64,000 bases of DNA from Thiobacillus sp. 0-1251 (GCA_001899305.1 MKWL01000021.1:174221-238220), one strand, 5' to 3'; shown: positions 24,135 to 35,265, counted from the first letter of the stretch. The notes: generated by a model from the letters alone, not told the origin. Numbers and translations are program-made.

Positions 24135-24168
24135 AATAAAAAACCCCGCTTCGGCGGGGTTTTTTATT
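24135..24168 (-). terminator. Perfect intrinsic terminator of icd
   Basis: AATAAAAAACCCCGC (24135-24149) and GCGGGGTTTTTTATT (24154-24168) pair perfectly over 15 bp around a TTCG loop, 14 bp past the icd stop. The A-run/T-run makes it bidirectional, so it also insulates the ICE. Confidence 0.95.
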
Positions 24169-24182
24169 GGCTGCCACGACGC

Positions 24183-25421
<1,239 letters not shown>

Positions 25422-25448
25422 AATGTCTCGAAACGATAAAATGGGGCT

Positions 25449-26006
25449 TTGCCCCCACCCGAAGTGTCGCGTCTTATTGTGTTCAACAAGCCCTATGGCG
25501 TGCTCAGCCAGTTCACCCCGGAAGGTCGCTGGCAGGGCTTGCGGGATTACCTCGCGCTGCCGGGCGTCTATGCGGCCGGACGACTGGACGCCGACAGCGA
25601 GGGTCTGCTGATTTTAACCGATGATGGCGCGCTCCAGAGCCGCATTGCCGATCCCCGGCACAAGCTGTCCAAAACCTATTGGGCGCAGGTCGAGGGTACA
25701 CCGACGGACGCCGACCTCGACCCCTTGCGCCGCGGGGTCGATCTCGGCGACTTCGTCACCCGCCCGGCGCGGGCCCGCCTCATCGACGAACCTACCGGCC
25801 TGTGGCCGCGCAACCCGCCGATCCGCTTCCGCCAGGCCATCCCCACCAGTTGGATCGAACTCACGATCAGCGAAGGCAAGAACCGCCAGGTGCGGCGGAT
25901 GACGGCGAAGATCGGCTACCCGACGCTGCGGCTGATCCGCGCCGCTGTCGGCGAATGGCGCCTGGACGCGCTGCAACCCGGAGAATGGAAGGAAATTCAT
26001 GTCTGA
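25449..26006 (+). CDS. rluE: 23S rRNA pseudouridine synthase, RluE-type
   Basis: A 185-residue RsuA-family enzyme without an S4 domain, as in RluE, which modifies U2457 of E. coli 23S rRNA. The catalytic aspartate is in [15 protein letters not shown], with the downstream [21 protein letters not shown] block. The start is uncertain: the first in-frame codon is TTG at 25449 and a GTG at 25464 ([12 protein letters not shown]) is equally likely. It overlaps nudJ by eight bases and forms rluE-nudJ-mnmA, the same set as in E. coli. Confidence 0.9.
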   Translation: MPPPEVSRLIVFNKPYGVLSQFTPEGRWQGLRDYLALPGVYAAGRLDADSEGLLILTDDGALQSRIADPRHKLSKTYWAQVEGTPTDADLDPLRRGVDLGDFVTRPARARLIDEPTGLWPRNPPIRFRQAIPTSWIELTISEGKNRQVRRMTAKIGYPTLRLIRAAVGEWRLDALQPGEWKEIHV

Positions 26007-26466
26007 GCCAGGCCTGGATACAACGCAATGGATGCCGCACGTGGTCGCCGCCGCCATCGTCGAGCGCGACGGCGCATTCCTCATGGTCGAGGAGCACACG
26101 GCCGAAGGCCTGCGTCTCAACCAGCCCGCCGGCCACTGGGAACGCGGCGAGACGCTGATCGACGCCGTACGCCGCGAAGCGCTCGAGGAAACCGCGCACC
26201 ACGTCGAGCCGACCGCCCTGCTCGGCTGCTACACCACGCATTACCCGCGGCGCGACATCACTTATCTGCGCTTTGCCTATGTCTGCGGCGTCACCGGCTT
26301 CGACGCCGAACGCCCGCTCGACCACGGCATCGTGCGCGCCCTCTGGCTGACGCCGGACGAACTCGCCGCCCACCCCACGCCGCACCGCAGCCCGCTGGTC
26401 ATGCGCTGCGTACGGGATTATCTGGCCGGACGGCGCTTCCCGCTCGACTTCGTGAGCCACGCATGA
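25999..26466 (+). CDS. nudJ: NUDIX hydrolase, NudJ-type
   Basis: A 155-residue NUDIX hydrolase; E. coli NudJ acts on HMP-PP, thiamine pyrophosphate and nucleoside di/triphosphates. The Nudix box [20 protein letters not shown] is complete. Identification as NudJ rests on the neighbours (rluE before, mnmA after) and the tail [16 protein letters not shown]. It overlaps mnmA by four bases (ATGA), so the three genes are translationally coupled. Confidence 0.9.
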   Translation: MSEPGLDTTQWMPHVVAAAIVERDGAFLMVEEHTAEGLRLNQPAGHWERGETLIDAVRREALEETAHHVEPTALLGCYTTHYPRRDITYLRFAYVCGVTGFDAERPLDHGIVRALWLTPDELAAHPTPHRSPLVMRCVRDYLAGRRFPLDFVSHA

Positions 26467-27539
26467 GCACGCGCGTCGTCGTCGGCATGTCGGGCGGAGT
26501 CGATTCCTCCATCGCGGCCCATCTGCTGAAGCAGCAGGGCTACGACGTGCTCGGCGTCTTCATGAAAAACTGGAACGACGACGACAACACCGAGCAATGC
26601 ACCGCGACGCAGGATTTTCTGGACGTGCTGGCGGTGGCCGACGTGCTCGGCATCGAGGTCGAGGCGGTCAACTTCGCCGCCGAATACAAGGAACGCGTGT
26701 TCAGCTACTTCCTCGCCGAATACCAGGCCGGCCGCACGCCCAACCCCGACGTGCTGTGCAATGCCGAGATCAAGTTCAAGGCCTTCCTCGACGACGCCAT
26801 CGCGCGCGGTGCCGAGTTCATCGCCACCGGCCACTACGTCGGCAAGGGCCAGGATGCGGACGACCGCGCGACGCTCTTGCGGGCAGCTGACGCCAACAAG
26901 GACCAGAGCTACTTCCTCTATCGCCTGAACCAGGCGCAGCTCGCTCCTTCCCTGTTTCCGCTGGCGCACCTGCCCAAGCCCGAGGTACGCCGGATCGCCG
27001 CGCAGATCGGCCTGCCCAACGCCGCCAAGAAGGACAGCACCGGCATCTGCTTCATCGGCGAGCGCAACTTCCGCGAATTCCTCGAACGCTACCTGCCGCG
27101 CGACCCCGGCGACATGACCACGCCTGAAGGCCACATCGTCGGGCGGCATCAGGGCCTGACGTACTACACCCTTGGCCAGCGCCAGGGCCTCGGCATCGGC
27201 GGGCAGAAGGACGGCAGCGACGAGCCCTGGTTCGTCGCTGCCAAGGACATGGCAAGCAACACCCTGGTCGTGGTGCAGGGCCACGACCATCCGCTGCTCA
27301 AGCGCTCGACGCTAGCCGCCGGCCAGCTGAACTGGATCAGCGGCGTCGCCCCCGATCCGGCCAAGCCCTACACCGCCAAGACCCGCTACCGCCAGATCGA
27401 CGCGCCCTGCCGCATCACCCGGCTCGACGATGACACGCTCGAACTCGCGTTCGACAGCCCGCAATGGGCGGTCACGCCCGGACAGTCCGTCGTGCTCTAT
27501 GACGGAGAAGTCTGTCTCGGCGGCGGCATCATCATCTGA
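26463..27539 (+). CDS. mnmA: tRNA-specific 2-thiouridylase MnmA
   Basis: Adds sulfur to U34 of Lys, Glu and Gln tRNAs using ATP and the TusE relay. The 358-residue protein has the PP-loop [16 protein letters not shown], the two catalytic cysteine contexts [14 protein letters not shown] and [13 protein letters not shown], and the C-terminal beta-barrel. The ATG at 26463 gives [12 protein letters not shown], the standard start. Downstream is a repeat-rich gap before glnS. Confidence 0.96.
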   Translation: MSTRVVVGMSGGVDSSIAAHLLKQQGYDVLGVFMKNWNDDDNTEQCTATQDFLDVLAVADVLGIEVEAVNFAAEYKERVFSYFLAEYQAGRTPNPDVLCNAEIKFKAFLDDAIARGAEFIATGHYVGKGQDADDRATLLRAADANKDQSYFLYRLNQAQLAPSLFPLAHLPKPEVRRIAAQIGLPNAAKKDSTGICFIGERNFREFLERYLPRDPGDMTTPEGHIVGRHQGLTYYTLGQRQGLGIGGQKDGSDEPWFVAAKDMASNTLVVVQGHDHPLLKRSTLAAGQLNWISGVAPDPAKPYTAKTRYRQIDAPCRITRLDDDTLELAFDSPQWAVTPGQSVVLYDGEVCLGGGIII

Positions 27540-27556
27540 AGACCACCGTTTCGAGC

Positions 27557-27720
27557 CTTCTTTTGGTGGTTCGACAAGCTCACCACGAACGGAATTAACA
27601 ATGTGCCGTTCGCCCTGAGTCCTTCAACTTCGCTGACAGGCTTCGACGGACTCAGCATGAACGTTGCCAAGCGTGATTCCTGTTCCTTGGCCCGTTCGCC
27701 CTGAGCCTGTCGAAGGGCCC
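27557..27720. repeat. Cluster of REP-like extragenic repeats
   Basis: Three degenerate units in both orientations: GTTCGACAAGCTCACCACGAACGG (about 27569-27592, described), CGTTCGCCCTGAGTCC...GGACTCAGCATGAACG (about 27608-27663, itself an inverted pair), and CGTTCGCCCTGAGCCTGTCGAAGGG near 27693-27717. The same unit recurs at 31941, 38409, 38447, 39141 and 39183. These sit between mnmA and glnS and may act as terminator or nuclease-stability elements. Confidence 0.8.
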
Positions 27721-27788
27721 ACTCGCTACGATTCATAGAGGCGCCCCGAAACCGCTACAATCCACGCATTCCAGATTCCCATCACATC

Positions 27789-29483
27789 ATGTCGCACGAA
27801 GCCCCCGCACCCGCCGCCAACTTCATCCGCAACATCATCGACGAGCAGAATGCCGCCGGGAAATGGGGCGGCCGCGTCGAGACGCGCTTTCCACCCGAAC
27901 CCAACGGTTACCTGCACCTCGGCCACGCCAAGTCGATCTGTCTCAACTTCGGCCTGGCGCGCGACTACGGCGGCGTCTGCCACCTGCGTTTCGACGACAC
28001 CAACCCGGAAAAGGAAAGCCAGGAATACGTCGATTCCATCGTCGAGTCGGTGAAGTGGCTGGGCTTCGACTGGGGCAGCCACCTCTACTTCGCGTCGAAC
28101 TATTTCGACACCATGTATGCCTGCGCCGAATACCTGATCACGGCCGGCCACGCCTACGTCGATTCGCTGTCCGCCGACGAGATGCGCGCCTACCGCGGCA
28201 CGCTGACTGAAAAAGGGAAGGACAGCCCCTACCGCAGCCGCAGTGCAGAAGAGAACCTCGACCTGTTCCGCCGCATGAAGGCCGGCGAATTCCCCGACGG
28301 CGCGCATGTTCTCAGGGCCAAGATCGACATGGCCTCGCCCAACATCAACCTGCGCGACCCGGCGATCTATCGGATTAAACGCGCGCATCACCACAACACC
28401 GGTGACACCTGGTGCATCTATCCGATGTACACCTACGCCCACCCGATCGAAGACGCGATCGAGCACATCACGCACTCGATCTGCACGCTCGAATTCGAGG
28501 ATCAGCGCCCGTTCTACGACTGGCTCTTGGACAAGCTCGCCGACGGCGGCTTCTTCACCCGCCCACTGCCGCAGCAGATCGAATTCGCCCGGCTGAACCT
28601 CACCTACGTCGTGCTCTCCAAGCGCAAGCTGATCCAGCTGGTCGAGGAAAAATACGTCTCCGGCTGGGACGATCCGCGCTTGCCCACGCTCGTCGGTGCG
28701 CGCCGCCGCGGCTATACGGCCGAGGGCTTCCGCCGCTTCACCGACCAGATCGGCGTATCGAAGTCCGACGGCTGGATCGACTACAGCGTGTTCGAAGCCA
28801 GTCAGCGTGACGTATTGAATGACTCCGCGCTGCGCCGCATCGCCGTGCTCGACCCGGTCAAACTCGTCATCGACAACTACCCCGAAGGTCAGTCAGAGGA
28901 GTGCTTCGCCCCCAACCATCCGCAGCAGCCGGACCTCGGCAAACGTGCCGTGCCGCTGTCAAAAGAGTTGTGGATCGAGCGCGAGGACTTCATGGAAACG
29001 CCGCCCAAGGGCTATTTCCGCTTATTCCCGGGTAATTCGGTGCGCCTGCGCTACGGCTACGTCGTGAAATGCACCGGCTGCGACAAGGATGCTGACGGCA
29101 CCATCACCGCCGTGCACTGCGACTACCTGCCCGACACCAAGTCCGGCACCCCCGGCGCCGACTCGGTCAAGGTCAAGGGCAACATCCACTGGGTCTCAGC
29201 TGCGCATGCGTACGAAGCCGAAGTGCGCCTGTATGACCGCTTGTTCACGACCGCGCAGCCGGGCGGCGAAAGCGGTGATTTCCTGAACGACCTGAACTCC
29301 GATTCGGTACGCGTCATTCGCGCCCAACTGGAGCCGGCACTGAAAGAGGCCGCGCCGGAAGACCGCTTCCAGTTCGAGCGGCATGGTTACTTCGTCGCCG
29401 ACCGCGTCGATTCGAAAGTGGGCGCGCCGGTGTTCAACCGGACGGTGACGTTGAAGGATTCGTGGGTAAAAGCAGAAAAATAA
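27789..29483 (+). CDS. glnS: Glutaminyl-tRNA synthetase
   Basis: Class I aminoacyl-tRNA synthetase charging tRNA-Gln, 564 residues, typical length. The HIGH-like motif is [15 protein letters not shown] near residue 40, and the KMSKS-like motif is VLSKRKL. The N-terminus [19 protein letters not shown] is the family signature, and the C-terminal anticodon-binding barrels are complete to the end. Confidence 0.97.
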   Translation: MSHEAPAPAANFIRNIIDEQNAAGKWGGRVETRFPPEPNGYLHLGHAKSICLNFGLARDYGGVCHLRFDDTNPEKESQEYVDSIVESVKWLGFDWGSHLYFASNYFDTMYACAEYLITAGHAYVDSLSADEMRAYRGTLTEKGKDSPYRSRSAEENLDLFRRMKAGEFPDGAHVLRAKIDMASPNINLRDPAIYRIKRAHHHNTGDTWCIYPMYTYAHPIEDAIEHITHSICTLEFEDQRPFYDWLLDKLADGGFFTRPLPQQIEFARLNLTYVVLSKRKLIQLVEEKYVSGWDDPRLPTLVGARRRGYTAEGFRRFTDQIGVSKSDGWIDYSVFEASQRDVLNDSALRRIAVLDPVKLVIDNYPEGQSEECFAPNHPQQPDLGKRAVPLSKELWIEREDFMETPPKGYFRLFPGNSVRLRYGYVVKCTGCDKDADGTITAVHCDYLPDTKSGTPGADSVKVKGNIHWVSAAHAYEAEVRLYDRLFTTAQPGGESGDFLNDLNSDSVRVIRAQLEPALKEAAPEDRFQFERHGYFVADRVDSKVGAPVFNRTVTLKDSWVKAEK

Positions 29484-29536
29484 CGCAGGCCAAATCAATT
29501 TTGAGATAAGTCTCTGACAACCGAGGGAGTCATCAC

Positions 29537-30742
29537 ATGGGCGATTCCGTATTTCTCAATCGCGTCGTATTGCGAAATTACAAAAGCATTGGGAATTGCG
29601 ATGTCCGACTTGGGCCCCTCACTTATCTTGTGGGCGTCAATGGTTCTGGTAAGAGCAATTTTCTAGATGCCCTACATTTGGTACGCGATGCCCTAAACGG
29701 CTCCCTCGACAATGCACTGAACGAACGCGGCGGTCTGAGCGAGGTGCGTCGGCGCTCAAGCGGCCATCCCACCAATTTCGGTATTCGTCTAGAGTTTAAG
29801 CTGAACAGCGGACAGCGCGGCCATTTCGCCTTCAATGTTGGGGCACTGAGGGACCGGGGCTACGAAGTCCAGACCGAGGAATGCGTTGTTCAGGGGGTTG
29901 GCAAGGGCCCGTACTACCAGATCGATCGTGGAAAGCTACGTGCCAGCAGCGAGCCGACTTTCCCAGCGGTCACCTCTGATCGCTTGGCTCTCGTCGCCGC
30001 CTCGGGCTTGGCTGCGTTCCGTCCAGTATTCGATGCACTAGCGTCCATGAGCTTTTATAACCTCAACCCGAAACTGATGCGCGACCTGCAAAAGCCTCAG
30101 GAGGGCCGTCTGCTCAAGCCAGCTGGCGAGAATATCGCCAGTGTGATCGGACATCTAGAACGTGTCGGTCGCAGCCAAATGGATATAGTCGAAGACTATC
30201 TGCAAACGGTAGTTCCGATGGTGCATGGTGTTGAGCGCAAGCAGATCGGCCCTATGGAAACCTTGGAGTTTCGTCAGGACATGGCTGGTTCAAAACACCC
30301 TTGGCGATTCCTTGCGCAAAACATGTCGGACGGTACTTTGCGCGCGCTCGGTATCCTCGTCGCTCTGTTTCAGGGTAATCGAGATTATTCCCCTAGCCTA
30401 GTCGGCCTCGAGGAGCCCGAAACAGCGCTGCACCCTGCCGCCAGCGCGGCCTTGCGTGAGGCGTTGATGCGCGCATCGCGACAAACGCAGATCATCGTGA
30501 CCAGTCATAGCCCTGATCTGCTCGATGATCGCGGAATCCCGACTGACGCCTTGCTCTCAGTCGTTTCAGAGGGCGGTGAAACACGTATCGCCCCCCTCGA
30601 TGAGGCATCGCGTGACGCCATACGCCAACAACTCTTTTCCGCCGGAGAATTGCTGCGGCTTAATCAACTCACGCCTGACAGAGAGTATTTGGCCGCTCAG
30701 GAACAGCGCCAAGCTGATCTTTTTGGCGATCTCGAGCCGTGA
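29537..30742 (+). CDS. AAA/ABC-type ATPase (AAA_21, SMC/RecF-like)
   Basis: A 401-residue ABC-ATPase-head protein. Walker A GVNGSGKS is at residues 33-40, the signature-like MSDGTLRALG at 263-272, Walker B SLVGLEEPE at 287-295, and the H-loop histidine H324 is in VTSHSPDLLD. There is no coiled-coil arm, so it is of the compact COG4637/OLD-ATPase type. It overlaps the next gene by four bases (GTGA). Paired with a TOPRIM-like protein it resembles the split OLD/PARIS-style anti-phage arrangement: ATPase as sensor, TOPRIM as effector. Visibly less GC-rich than its neighbours, suggesting acquisition. The defensive role is inferred. Confidence 0.85.
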   Translation: MGDSVFLNRVVLRNYKSIGNCDVRLGPLTYLVGVNGSGKSNFLDALHLVRDALNGSLDNALNERGGLSEVRRRSSGHPTNFGIRLEFKLNSGQRGHFAFNVGALRDRGYEVQTEECVVQGVGKGPYYQIDRGKLRASSEPTFPAVTSDRLALVAASGLAAFRPVFDALASMSFYNLNPKLMRDLQKPQEGRLLKPAGENIASVIGHLERVGRSQMDIVEDYLQTVVPMVHGVERKQIGPMETLEFRQDMAGSKHPWRFLAQNMSDGTLRALGILVALFQGNRDYSPSLVGLEEPETALHPAASAALREALMRASRQTQIIVTSHSPDLLDDRGIPTDALLSVVSEGGETRIAPLDEASRDAIRQQLFSAGELLRLNQLTPDREYLAAQEQRQADLFGDLEP

Positions 30743-31326
30743 AGATCGCCAGCATCGTGGAAGGGGATGGCGAGGTGATCGCCCTACCGATCCTGTTGCG
30801 GCGTTTGGCCGAATGGCGCACGCCGGAGCATTATCAGGATGTGTCCACGCCAATTCGCGTCCGTCGTGACCGCTTCCTAAATCGAGATGACGAGTTTCAA
30901 CGTCATCTGCTGCTGGCTGCCTCGAAGTGTGGCAACGATGGCTGGATCCTGGTGCTGCTGGATGCAGACGACGACTGTCCGGCAACACGTAGTGCCGAAA
31001 TTTTGCACCGTGCCCAGGCTTGTGTACCGCATCGCCGGATTTCTGTAGTGCTGGCAAACCGCGAATATGAAGCGTGGTTCATCGCTGCAGCCGCATCGTT
31101 AAATGGCCATCGCGGTTTTGTTTTTGATCCACTCGACACGATTGAGCCAGAATCACGACGGAATGCAAAAGGCTGGATCACGTCACATATGGTCGATAGA
31201 GCTTATGGCGAAACTACCGATCAACCTGCTTTCACTGCACGCATAGATCTACAACTGACATTTGATCACAGTCGATCATTTCGTAAGCTATGTAGTGAAT
31301 GGGATCGCCACTCTCTTGGAGGTTAG
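30739..31326 (+). CDS. DUF4276 protein with TOPRIM-like signature
   Basis: A 195-residue protein that begins KIASIVEGDGEVIALPILL and continues WILVLLDADDDCP. The glutamate E8 and the D75-x-D77 pair match the layout of TOPRIM nuclease/primase active sites, and NREYEAWFIAA follows as in DUF4276 proteins. The GTG start at 30739 overlaps the stop of the ATPase gene, so the two proteins are probably made together and form a complex. A nuclease or tRNA/DNA-cleaving effector role is inferred by analogy with AriB, GajA and OLD; I cannot show activity from sequence. Confidence 0.75.
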   Translation: MKIASIVEGDGEVIALPILLRRLAEWRTPEHYQDVSTPIRVRRDRFLNRDDEFQRHLLLAASKCGNDGWILVLLDADDDCPATRSAEILHRAQACVPHRRISVVLANREYEAWFIAAAASLNGHRGFVFDPLDTIEPESRRNAKGWITSHMVDRAYGETTDQPAFTARIDLQLTFDHSRSFRKLCSEWDRHSLGG

Positions 31327-31373
31327 ACCGCGTCTACTGCCCTGAACAAAACAACAAATAGGGTCAGACACCC

Positions 31374-31790
31374 CTACGCCGGTGGATATTCCGTAAACCG
31401 TGGCAGCTCCTGATCGCCGCACGACCACTCCGCGCGCGAATCCCAGAAGACGCGTGCCTGCGGCTGGATGGGCACCGGGCAGTCGAGCGAGCCGGCTGGC
31501 ACGACGACGGCGTTGATTTCAGGCACAAAGCGGGCGACGGAGCTGCCGCATTCGCTGCAGAATTGCCGCGTGAATCGCTCGGCGTCCGGAACCTTGTAGC
31601 GCTTCAGCAGCGCCTCGCCGTGCGAGAAGAGGATTCTTGCATTCGCCAGCATGAGGTTCGTCGCATGCCCGGTTCCGGAAGACTTCCGGCAGCGCGAGCA
31701 GTGGCAATGGTAGAAGCGCTGAAGATCGCCAACCACTTCATAGCGAACGGCGCCGCACAGGCAGCTGCCGTTCAGGGTGACTTCGTTCAT
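31374..31790 (-). CDS. GFA (CENP-V/Gfa-like) zinc-binding protein
   Basis: A 138-residue member of the glutathione-dependent formaldehyde-activating fold family. Zinc-site cysteines are in GSCLCGAVRYEV, YHCHCSRCRKSSG and RQFCSECGSSV. Most members are not true Gfa enzymes, so the substrate is unknown. Monocistronic, converging with the ATPase/TOPRIM pair. Confidence 0.9.
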   Translation of the reverse strand: MNEVTLNGSCLCGAVRYEVVGDLQRFYHCHCSRCRKSSGTGHATNLMLANARILFSHGEALLKRYKVPDAERFTRQFCSECGSSVARFVPEINAVVVPAGSLDCPVPIQPQARVFWDSRAEWSCGDQELPRFTEYPPA

Positions 31791-31940
31791 CCAATCCTCC
31801 CGATCTCATGATGAATTTGCAGGTCAGGCCATCATCAGTGCAAGCCATGGAACCGAAAATTCGCTCTGGAATTCCTTGATCATCCTGCAAAGGGATGTCA
31901 CCTAGGGCTGTTTATGCTTTCACGTTAAACCGAATGCGTC

Positions 31941-31965
31941 CTTCGACAAAGCTCAGGACGAACGG
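31941..31965. repeat. REP-like unit downstream of msrA
   Basis: CTTCGACAAAGCTCAGGACG followed by AACGG, a single copy of the same extragenic unit seen at 27.6 and 38.4-39.3 kb, placed 13 bp beyond the msrA stop. Confidence 0.7.
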
Positions 31966-31977
31966 CAAACCAATCGC

Positions 31978-32511
31978 TTATTTGAGCCGCCCCCCGAACT
32001 TCCCCTCCGCCTTCGCCACCTTCGGCGCCACCACGAACTGGCAATACGGCTGATACGGGTTCTGCTCGAAGTAGCGCTGGTGGTAGTCCTCGGCCGGGTA
32101 GAAGGTCGTCGCCTCGGTGACTTCCGTGACGATTGAGGCACCGAAGTGCCTGGATGCCGTCAACTCGGCGATTGCGGCTTCGGCCTCGGCCTTCTGCTCG
32201 GGCGTGTGCCAGAAGATGGCCGAGCGGTATTGCGTGCCGACGTCGTTGCCCTGGCGGTTGCGCTGGGTGGGGTCGTGGAGGGTGAAAAAGACGTCGAGCA
32301 GGTCGCGGAACGAAATCACTTCCGGGTCGAAGGTGACCTGCACGACTTCGGCGTGGCCGGTGTCGCCGTTGCAGATGTCCTTGTAGGTGGGATTCTCGGT
32401 GTGGCCGCCCATGTAGCCGGAGACGGCGGCGTCGACGCCGCGCAGCCGGTTGAACACCGTTTCGATACACCAGAAACAACCGCCTGCCAGGGTTGCTACC
32501 GCGTGGGCCAT
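31978..32511 (-). CDS. msrA: Peptide methionine sulfoxide reductase MsrA
   Basis: Repairs methionine-S-sulfoxide in proteins, regenerated by thioredoxin. The 177-residue product has the catalytic GGCFWCIETVF near residue 10 and the conserved GYMGGHTENPTYKDIC, GHAEVVQVTFDP and YHQRYFEQNPYQPYC blocks. No signal peptide, so cytoplasmic. It lies 12 bp after the GST gene on the same strand. Confidence 0.96.
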   Translation of the reverse strand: MAHAVATLAGGCFWCIETVFNRLRGVDAAVSGYMGGHTENPTYKDICNGDTGHAEVVQVTFDPEVISFRDLLDVFFTLHDPTQRNRQGNDVGTQYRSAIFWHTPEQKAEAEAAIAELTASRHFGASIVTEVTEATTFYPAEDYHQRYFEQNPYQPYCQFVVAPKVAKAEGKFGGRLK

Positions 32512-32523
32512 GATGTTCCTCCG

Positions 32524-33138
32524 TTAGACGACCGGCACCGTTTCCATGAACGATGCGCGGCTCGCCAGTTTTTCGGCGAGCCTGGCCAGGTTGGGATGCG
32601 CAGTGCGCCAGTCGATTTCGGGGAAGCGCAGGTCCAGGTAGCCCAGCGTGCAGCCGCAGGCGACATCGGCCAGCGTCATGCTGTTGCTGTTGCCGAGGAA
32701 CCAGGGTTTCTCGCCCAGCGCTTCCGACAGCGCCTCGAGCCCGCGGAACAAGGTCTTCTCCTGCAGGGTCATCCAGTCGCTGCTGCGCTGCTCGGGTGCG
32801 CGCTTGCGTTCCAGGTTCACCGCCACGGCCGCATCGGTGACGCCGTCGGCCAGCGCCTCGACGCCGCGCACCATCATGCGGACTTTCGGTTCACTGGGGA
32901 TCAGGTGGGCGACCGGGCTCACGTGGTCAAGGTATTCGACGATGACGCGCGAGTCGAACACGCTGATGCCGTCCTCCAGCACCAGCACCGGCACCTTGCC
33001 GAGCGGATTGAAGCCGGGGACCGGGGTCTCCGGCGACCACGGGTTTTCGACCTGGAGGTGAAAGGGAATTTTCTTTTCCAGCAGGACCACGCGGACTTTG
33101 CGGCCATACGGACTGGTGAGCGAGGTGATCAGTTTCAT
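32524..33138 (-). CDS. Glutathione S-transferase family protein
   Basis: A 204-residue two-domain GST. The thioredoxin-like N-terminus MKLITSLTSPYGRKVRVVLLEKKI carries a serine (S9-PYGRK) at the usual catalytic place, with VPVLVLEDG (cis-proline) and SRVIVEYLD following; residues 85 onward form the helical C-terminal domain. YibF-like by overall pattern; substrate unknown. Probably co-transcribed with msrA, a plausible oxidative-stress pairing. Confidence 0.9.
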   Translation of the reverse strand: MKLITSLTSPYGRKVRVVLLEKKIPFHLQVENPWSPETPVPGFNPLGKVPVLVLEDGISVFDSRVIVEYLDHVSPVAHLIPSEPKVRMMVRGVEALADGVTDAAVAVNLERKRAPEQRSSDWMTLQEKTLFRGLEALSEALGEKPWFLGNSNSMTLADVACGCTLGYLDLRFPEIDWRTAHPNLARLAEKLASRASFMETVPVV

Positions 33139-33165
33139 ACGGATTCGTATCCTGAATGCAGGTTG

Positions 33166-33807
33166 CTAGGTTGGATGATGTGCGCCGCCATTATCGCCTG
33201 TCGCACGCAGCGCTCCAACCCGTTCGCGCAGGACCGGCAGCACGTCCTGCTCGAACCAGGGATGACGCTTGAACCATAGACGATTGCGCGGGCTGGGATG
33301 CGGCAGCGGAAAATAGTCGGGAAGAAAATCGCGCCAGGCGTGCACCGTATCGGCCAGCGTTCGCCCGCGGCGCGTTCCCAGGTAATACGCCTGGGCGTAG
33401 GCGCCGATCAGCAGGGTGAGGCGGATGCCGGGCATGGCCGCGCGCAACGGCGGATGCCACAGCGGCGCGCATTCCGGACGCGGCGCCAGGTCACTGCCCT
33501 TGACCGTGCCGGGATAACACAGGCCGGTGGGGACGATGGCGATGCGGGAGACGTCGTAGAACTGGTCGCGCGTCATACCGAGCCATTCGCGCAGCCGGTC
33601 GCCCGATGGGTCGTTCCAGGGAATACCGGTTTCGTGCACCCGCCGGCCCGGCGCCTGGCCGACGATCAGCAGGCGCGCGGTGGACGAGACACGCAGGACG
33701 GGACGCGGGGCATGCGACAGATTCGCGGCGCAGACCGTACACGCCTCCACCTCTTCGACCAACCCGGCAAGACTCGTGGGCTGGCGCGGACGATCCGGTT
33801 TTTTCAT
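33166..33807 (-). CDS. Uracil-DNA glycosylase family protein
   Basis: A 213-residue member of the UDG superfamily (family 4/5-like COG1573 group). It shows cysteines typical of an Fe-S cluster site (VEACTVCAANL), the uracil-binding GQAPGRRVHETGIPWNDPSGDRL, and the active-site-region FPLPHPSPRNRLW. It would excise uracil or related lesions, or may be a non-enzymatic relative. The ATG at 33807 is preferred over the upstream GTG. It follows thrC by 18 bp. Confidence 0.85.
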   Translation of the reverse strand: MKKPDRPRQPTSLAGLVEEVEACTVCAANLSHAPRPVLRVSSTARLLIVGQAPGRRVHETGIPWNDPSGDRLREWLGMTRDQFYDVSRIAIVPTGLCYPGTVKGSDLAPRPECAPLWHPPLRAAMPGIRLTLLIGAYAQAYYLGTRRGRTLADTVHAWRDFLPDYFPLPHPSPRNRLWFKRHPWFEQDVLPVLRERVGALRATGDNGGAHHPT

Positions 33808-33825
33808 CGCCACCCGGCGCGCCGG

Positions 33826-35250
33826 TCAGCCCGCGTGGTCGACGATGAACTGCTTGACCGCATGGACGTCGGCGTCCATGACGTGCTTTTTCTGCGGCTG
33901 CGCTTCGAGGTTGGCGAGTTCGGCCGGGCGCACCGGTTCGACGCCGAGCGCTTCGCGGATCGCATCCTCGAACTTGGCCGGCTGCGCGGTTTCCATGCAG
34001 ATCAGCGGCACGCCCGGCTGGCGGTGCTCCAGGCCCACTTTCAGGCCGTCGGCGGTGTGCGGGTCGATCATCGTGCCGTATACCTCGTACACCGTGCGGA
34101 TGGTGTCGATGCGGTTGGCGTGGCTGCTCGAACCGGAGACCATGCCGAAGTCGGCCACGCGGCCGAACAGGCCGTCCGCATTCAGATCAAAGCTGCCGCC
34201 CGATTCCACGGCGGCCCACAGGCTGCGGACCTTGGCCGCATCGCGCCCGGCAAGGTCGAACACGAAGCGTTCGAAGTTGGATGCCTTGGAGATGTCCATC
34301 GACGGGCTGGAGGTATGCCTGGTCTCGGGGCGCGGCCGGTAGACGCCGGTCTTGAAGAACTCGTCGAGCACGTCGTTCTCGTTGGTGGCGACGATCAGCT
34401 TGTCGATCGGGAGGCCCATCCGGCGCGCGATGTGGCCGGCGCAGACGTTGCCAAAGTTGCCCGACGGCACCGAGAACGACACCTTCTGGTCGTTGTCGTG
34501 CGTCGCCGCGAAATAGGCCTTGAAGTAATACACGCTCTGCGCCGCGACGCGCGCCCAGTTGATCGAATTGACCGCGCCGATGTGGTGCTTCGCCTTGAAA
34601 TCGAGGTCGTTCGACACCGCCTTGACGATGTCCTGGCACTGGTCGAACACGCCGCGGATGACGAGGTTGTGGATATTGGCGTCCTGCAGCGCATACATCT
34701 GCGCCTGCTGGAAGCGCGTCATGCCGTGCTCGGGCGACAGCATGAAGACCTTGATGCCGCGCTTGCCGCGCATCGCGTATTCGGCGGCGGAACCGGTGTC
34801 GCCCGAGGTGGCCCCGAGGATGTTCAGTTCGCCATGGGTCTTGTCGAGCACGTACTCGAACAGGTTGCCCAAGAGCTGCATCGCCATGTCCTTGAACGCC
34901 AGCGTCGGGCCGTTCGACAGCGCCAGCACGTGCAGGCCCGGTTCCAGCGTCTTCAACGGGGTGATGTCGGCGGCGTCTTCCTGGTCGGTGACGTAGCGGT
35001 AGACGTCGGCGGTGTAGGTCTTGTCGATCAGGCGGCGCAGGTCGTCCGCAGGGATGTCGTCGACCAGGCGCGACAGCACCGCGAAGGCCAGTTCGCGGTA
35101 GTTCATGCCGCGCATCGCTGCGAGTTCGGCTTCGCTGAAGCGCGGGTAGGCCTCGGGCACGTAGAGGCCGCCGTCGCTGGCGAGCCCGCCGAGCAGGATT
35201 TCGGAGAAGCGGAGTTGCGGTGCCAGCCCGCGCGTACTGAGGTAATTCAT
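33826..35250 (-). CDS. thrC: Threonine synthase
   Basis: PLP enzyme converting O-phosphohomoserine to threonine, 474 residues. MNYLSTRGLAPQLRFSEILLGG is the family start, the Schiff-base lysine is in PTLAFKDMAMQLLG, and the phosphate-binding GATSGDTGSAAEYA follows. It starts 15 bp after hom, completing the alaA-hom-thrC operon for the last steps of threonine synthesis. Confidence 0.97.
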   Translation of the reverse strand: MNYLSTRGLAPQLRFSEILLGGLASDGGLYVPEAYPRFSEAELAAMRGMNYRELAFAVLSRLVDDIPADDLRRLIDKTYTADVYRYVTDQEDAADITPLKTLEPGLHVLALSNGPTLAFKDMAMQLLGNLFEYVLDKTHGELNILGATSGDTGSAAEYAMRGKRGIKVFMLSPEHGMTRFQQAQMYALQDANIHNLVIRGVFDQCQDIVKAVSNDLDFKAKHHIGAVNSINWARVAAQSVYYFKAYFAATHDNDQKVSFSVPSGNFGNVCAGHIARRMGLPIDKLIVATNENDVLDEFFKTGVYRPRPETRHTSSPSMDISKASNFERFVFDLAGRDAAKVRSLWAAVESGGSFDLNADGLFGRVADFGMVSGSSSHANRIDTIRTVYEVYGTMIDPHTADGLKVGLEHRQPGVPLICMETAQPAKFEDAIREALGVEPVRPAELANLEAQPQKKHVMDADVHAVKQFIVDHAG

Positions 35251-35265
35251 TGCTTGCCTTTACAT

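Noticed and set aside
24100-24180. tRNA gene as ICE attachment site
   Set aside because: No cloverleaf can be drawn; the hairpin is the icd terminator. I found no tRNA or rRNA gene in the window by eye.
31360-31376. GGGTCAGACACCCC as a transposon end
   Set aside because: A short GC palindrome-like motif between convergent genes with no partner copy; not enough to call an element boundary.
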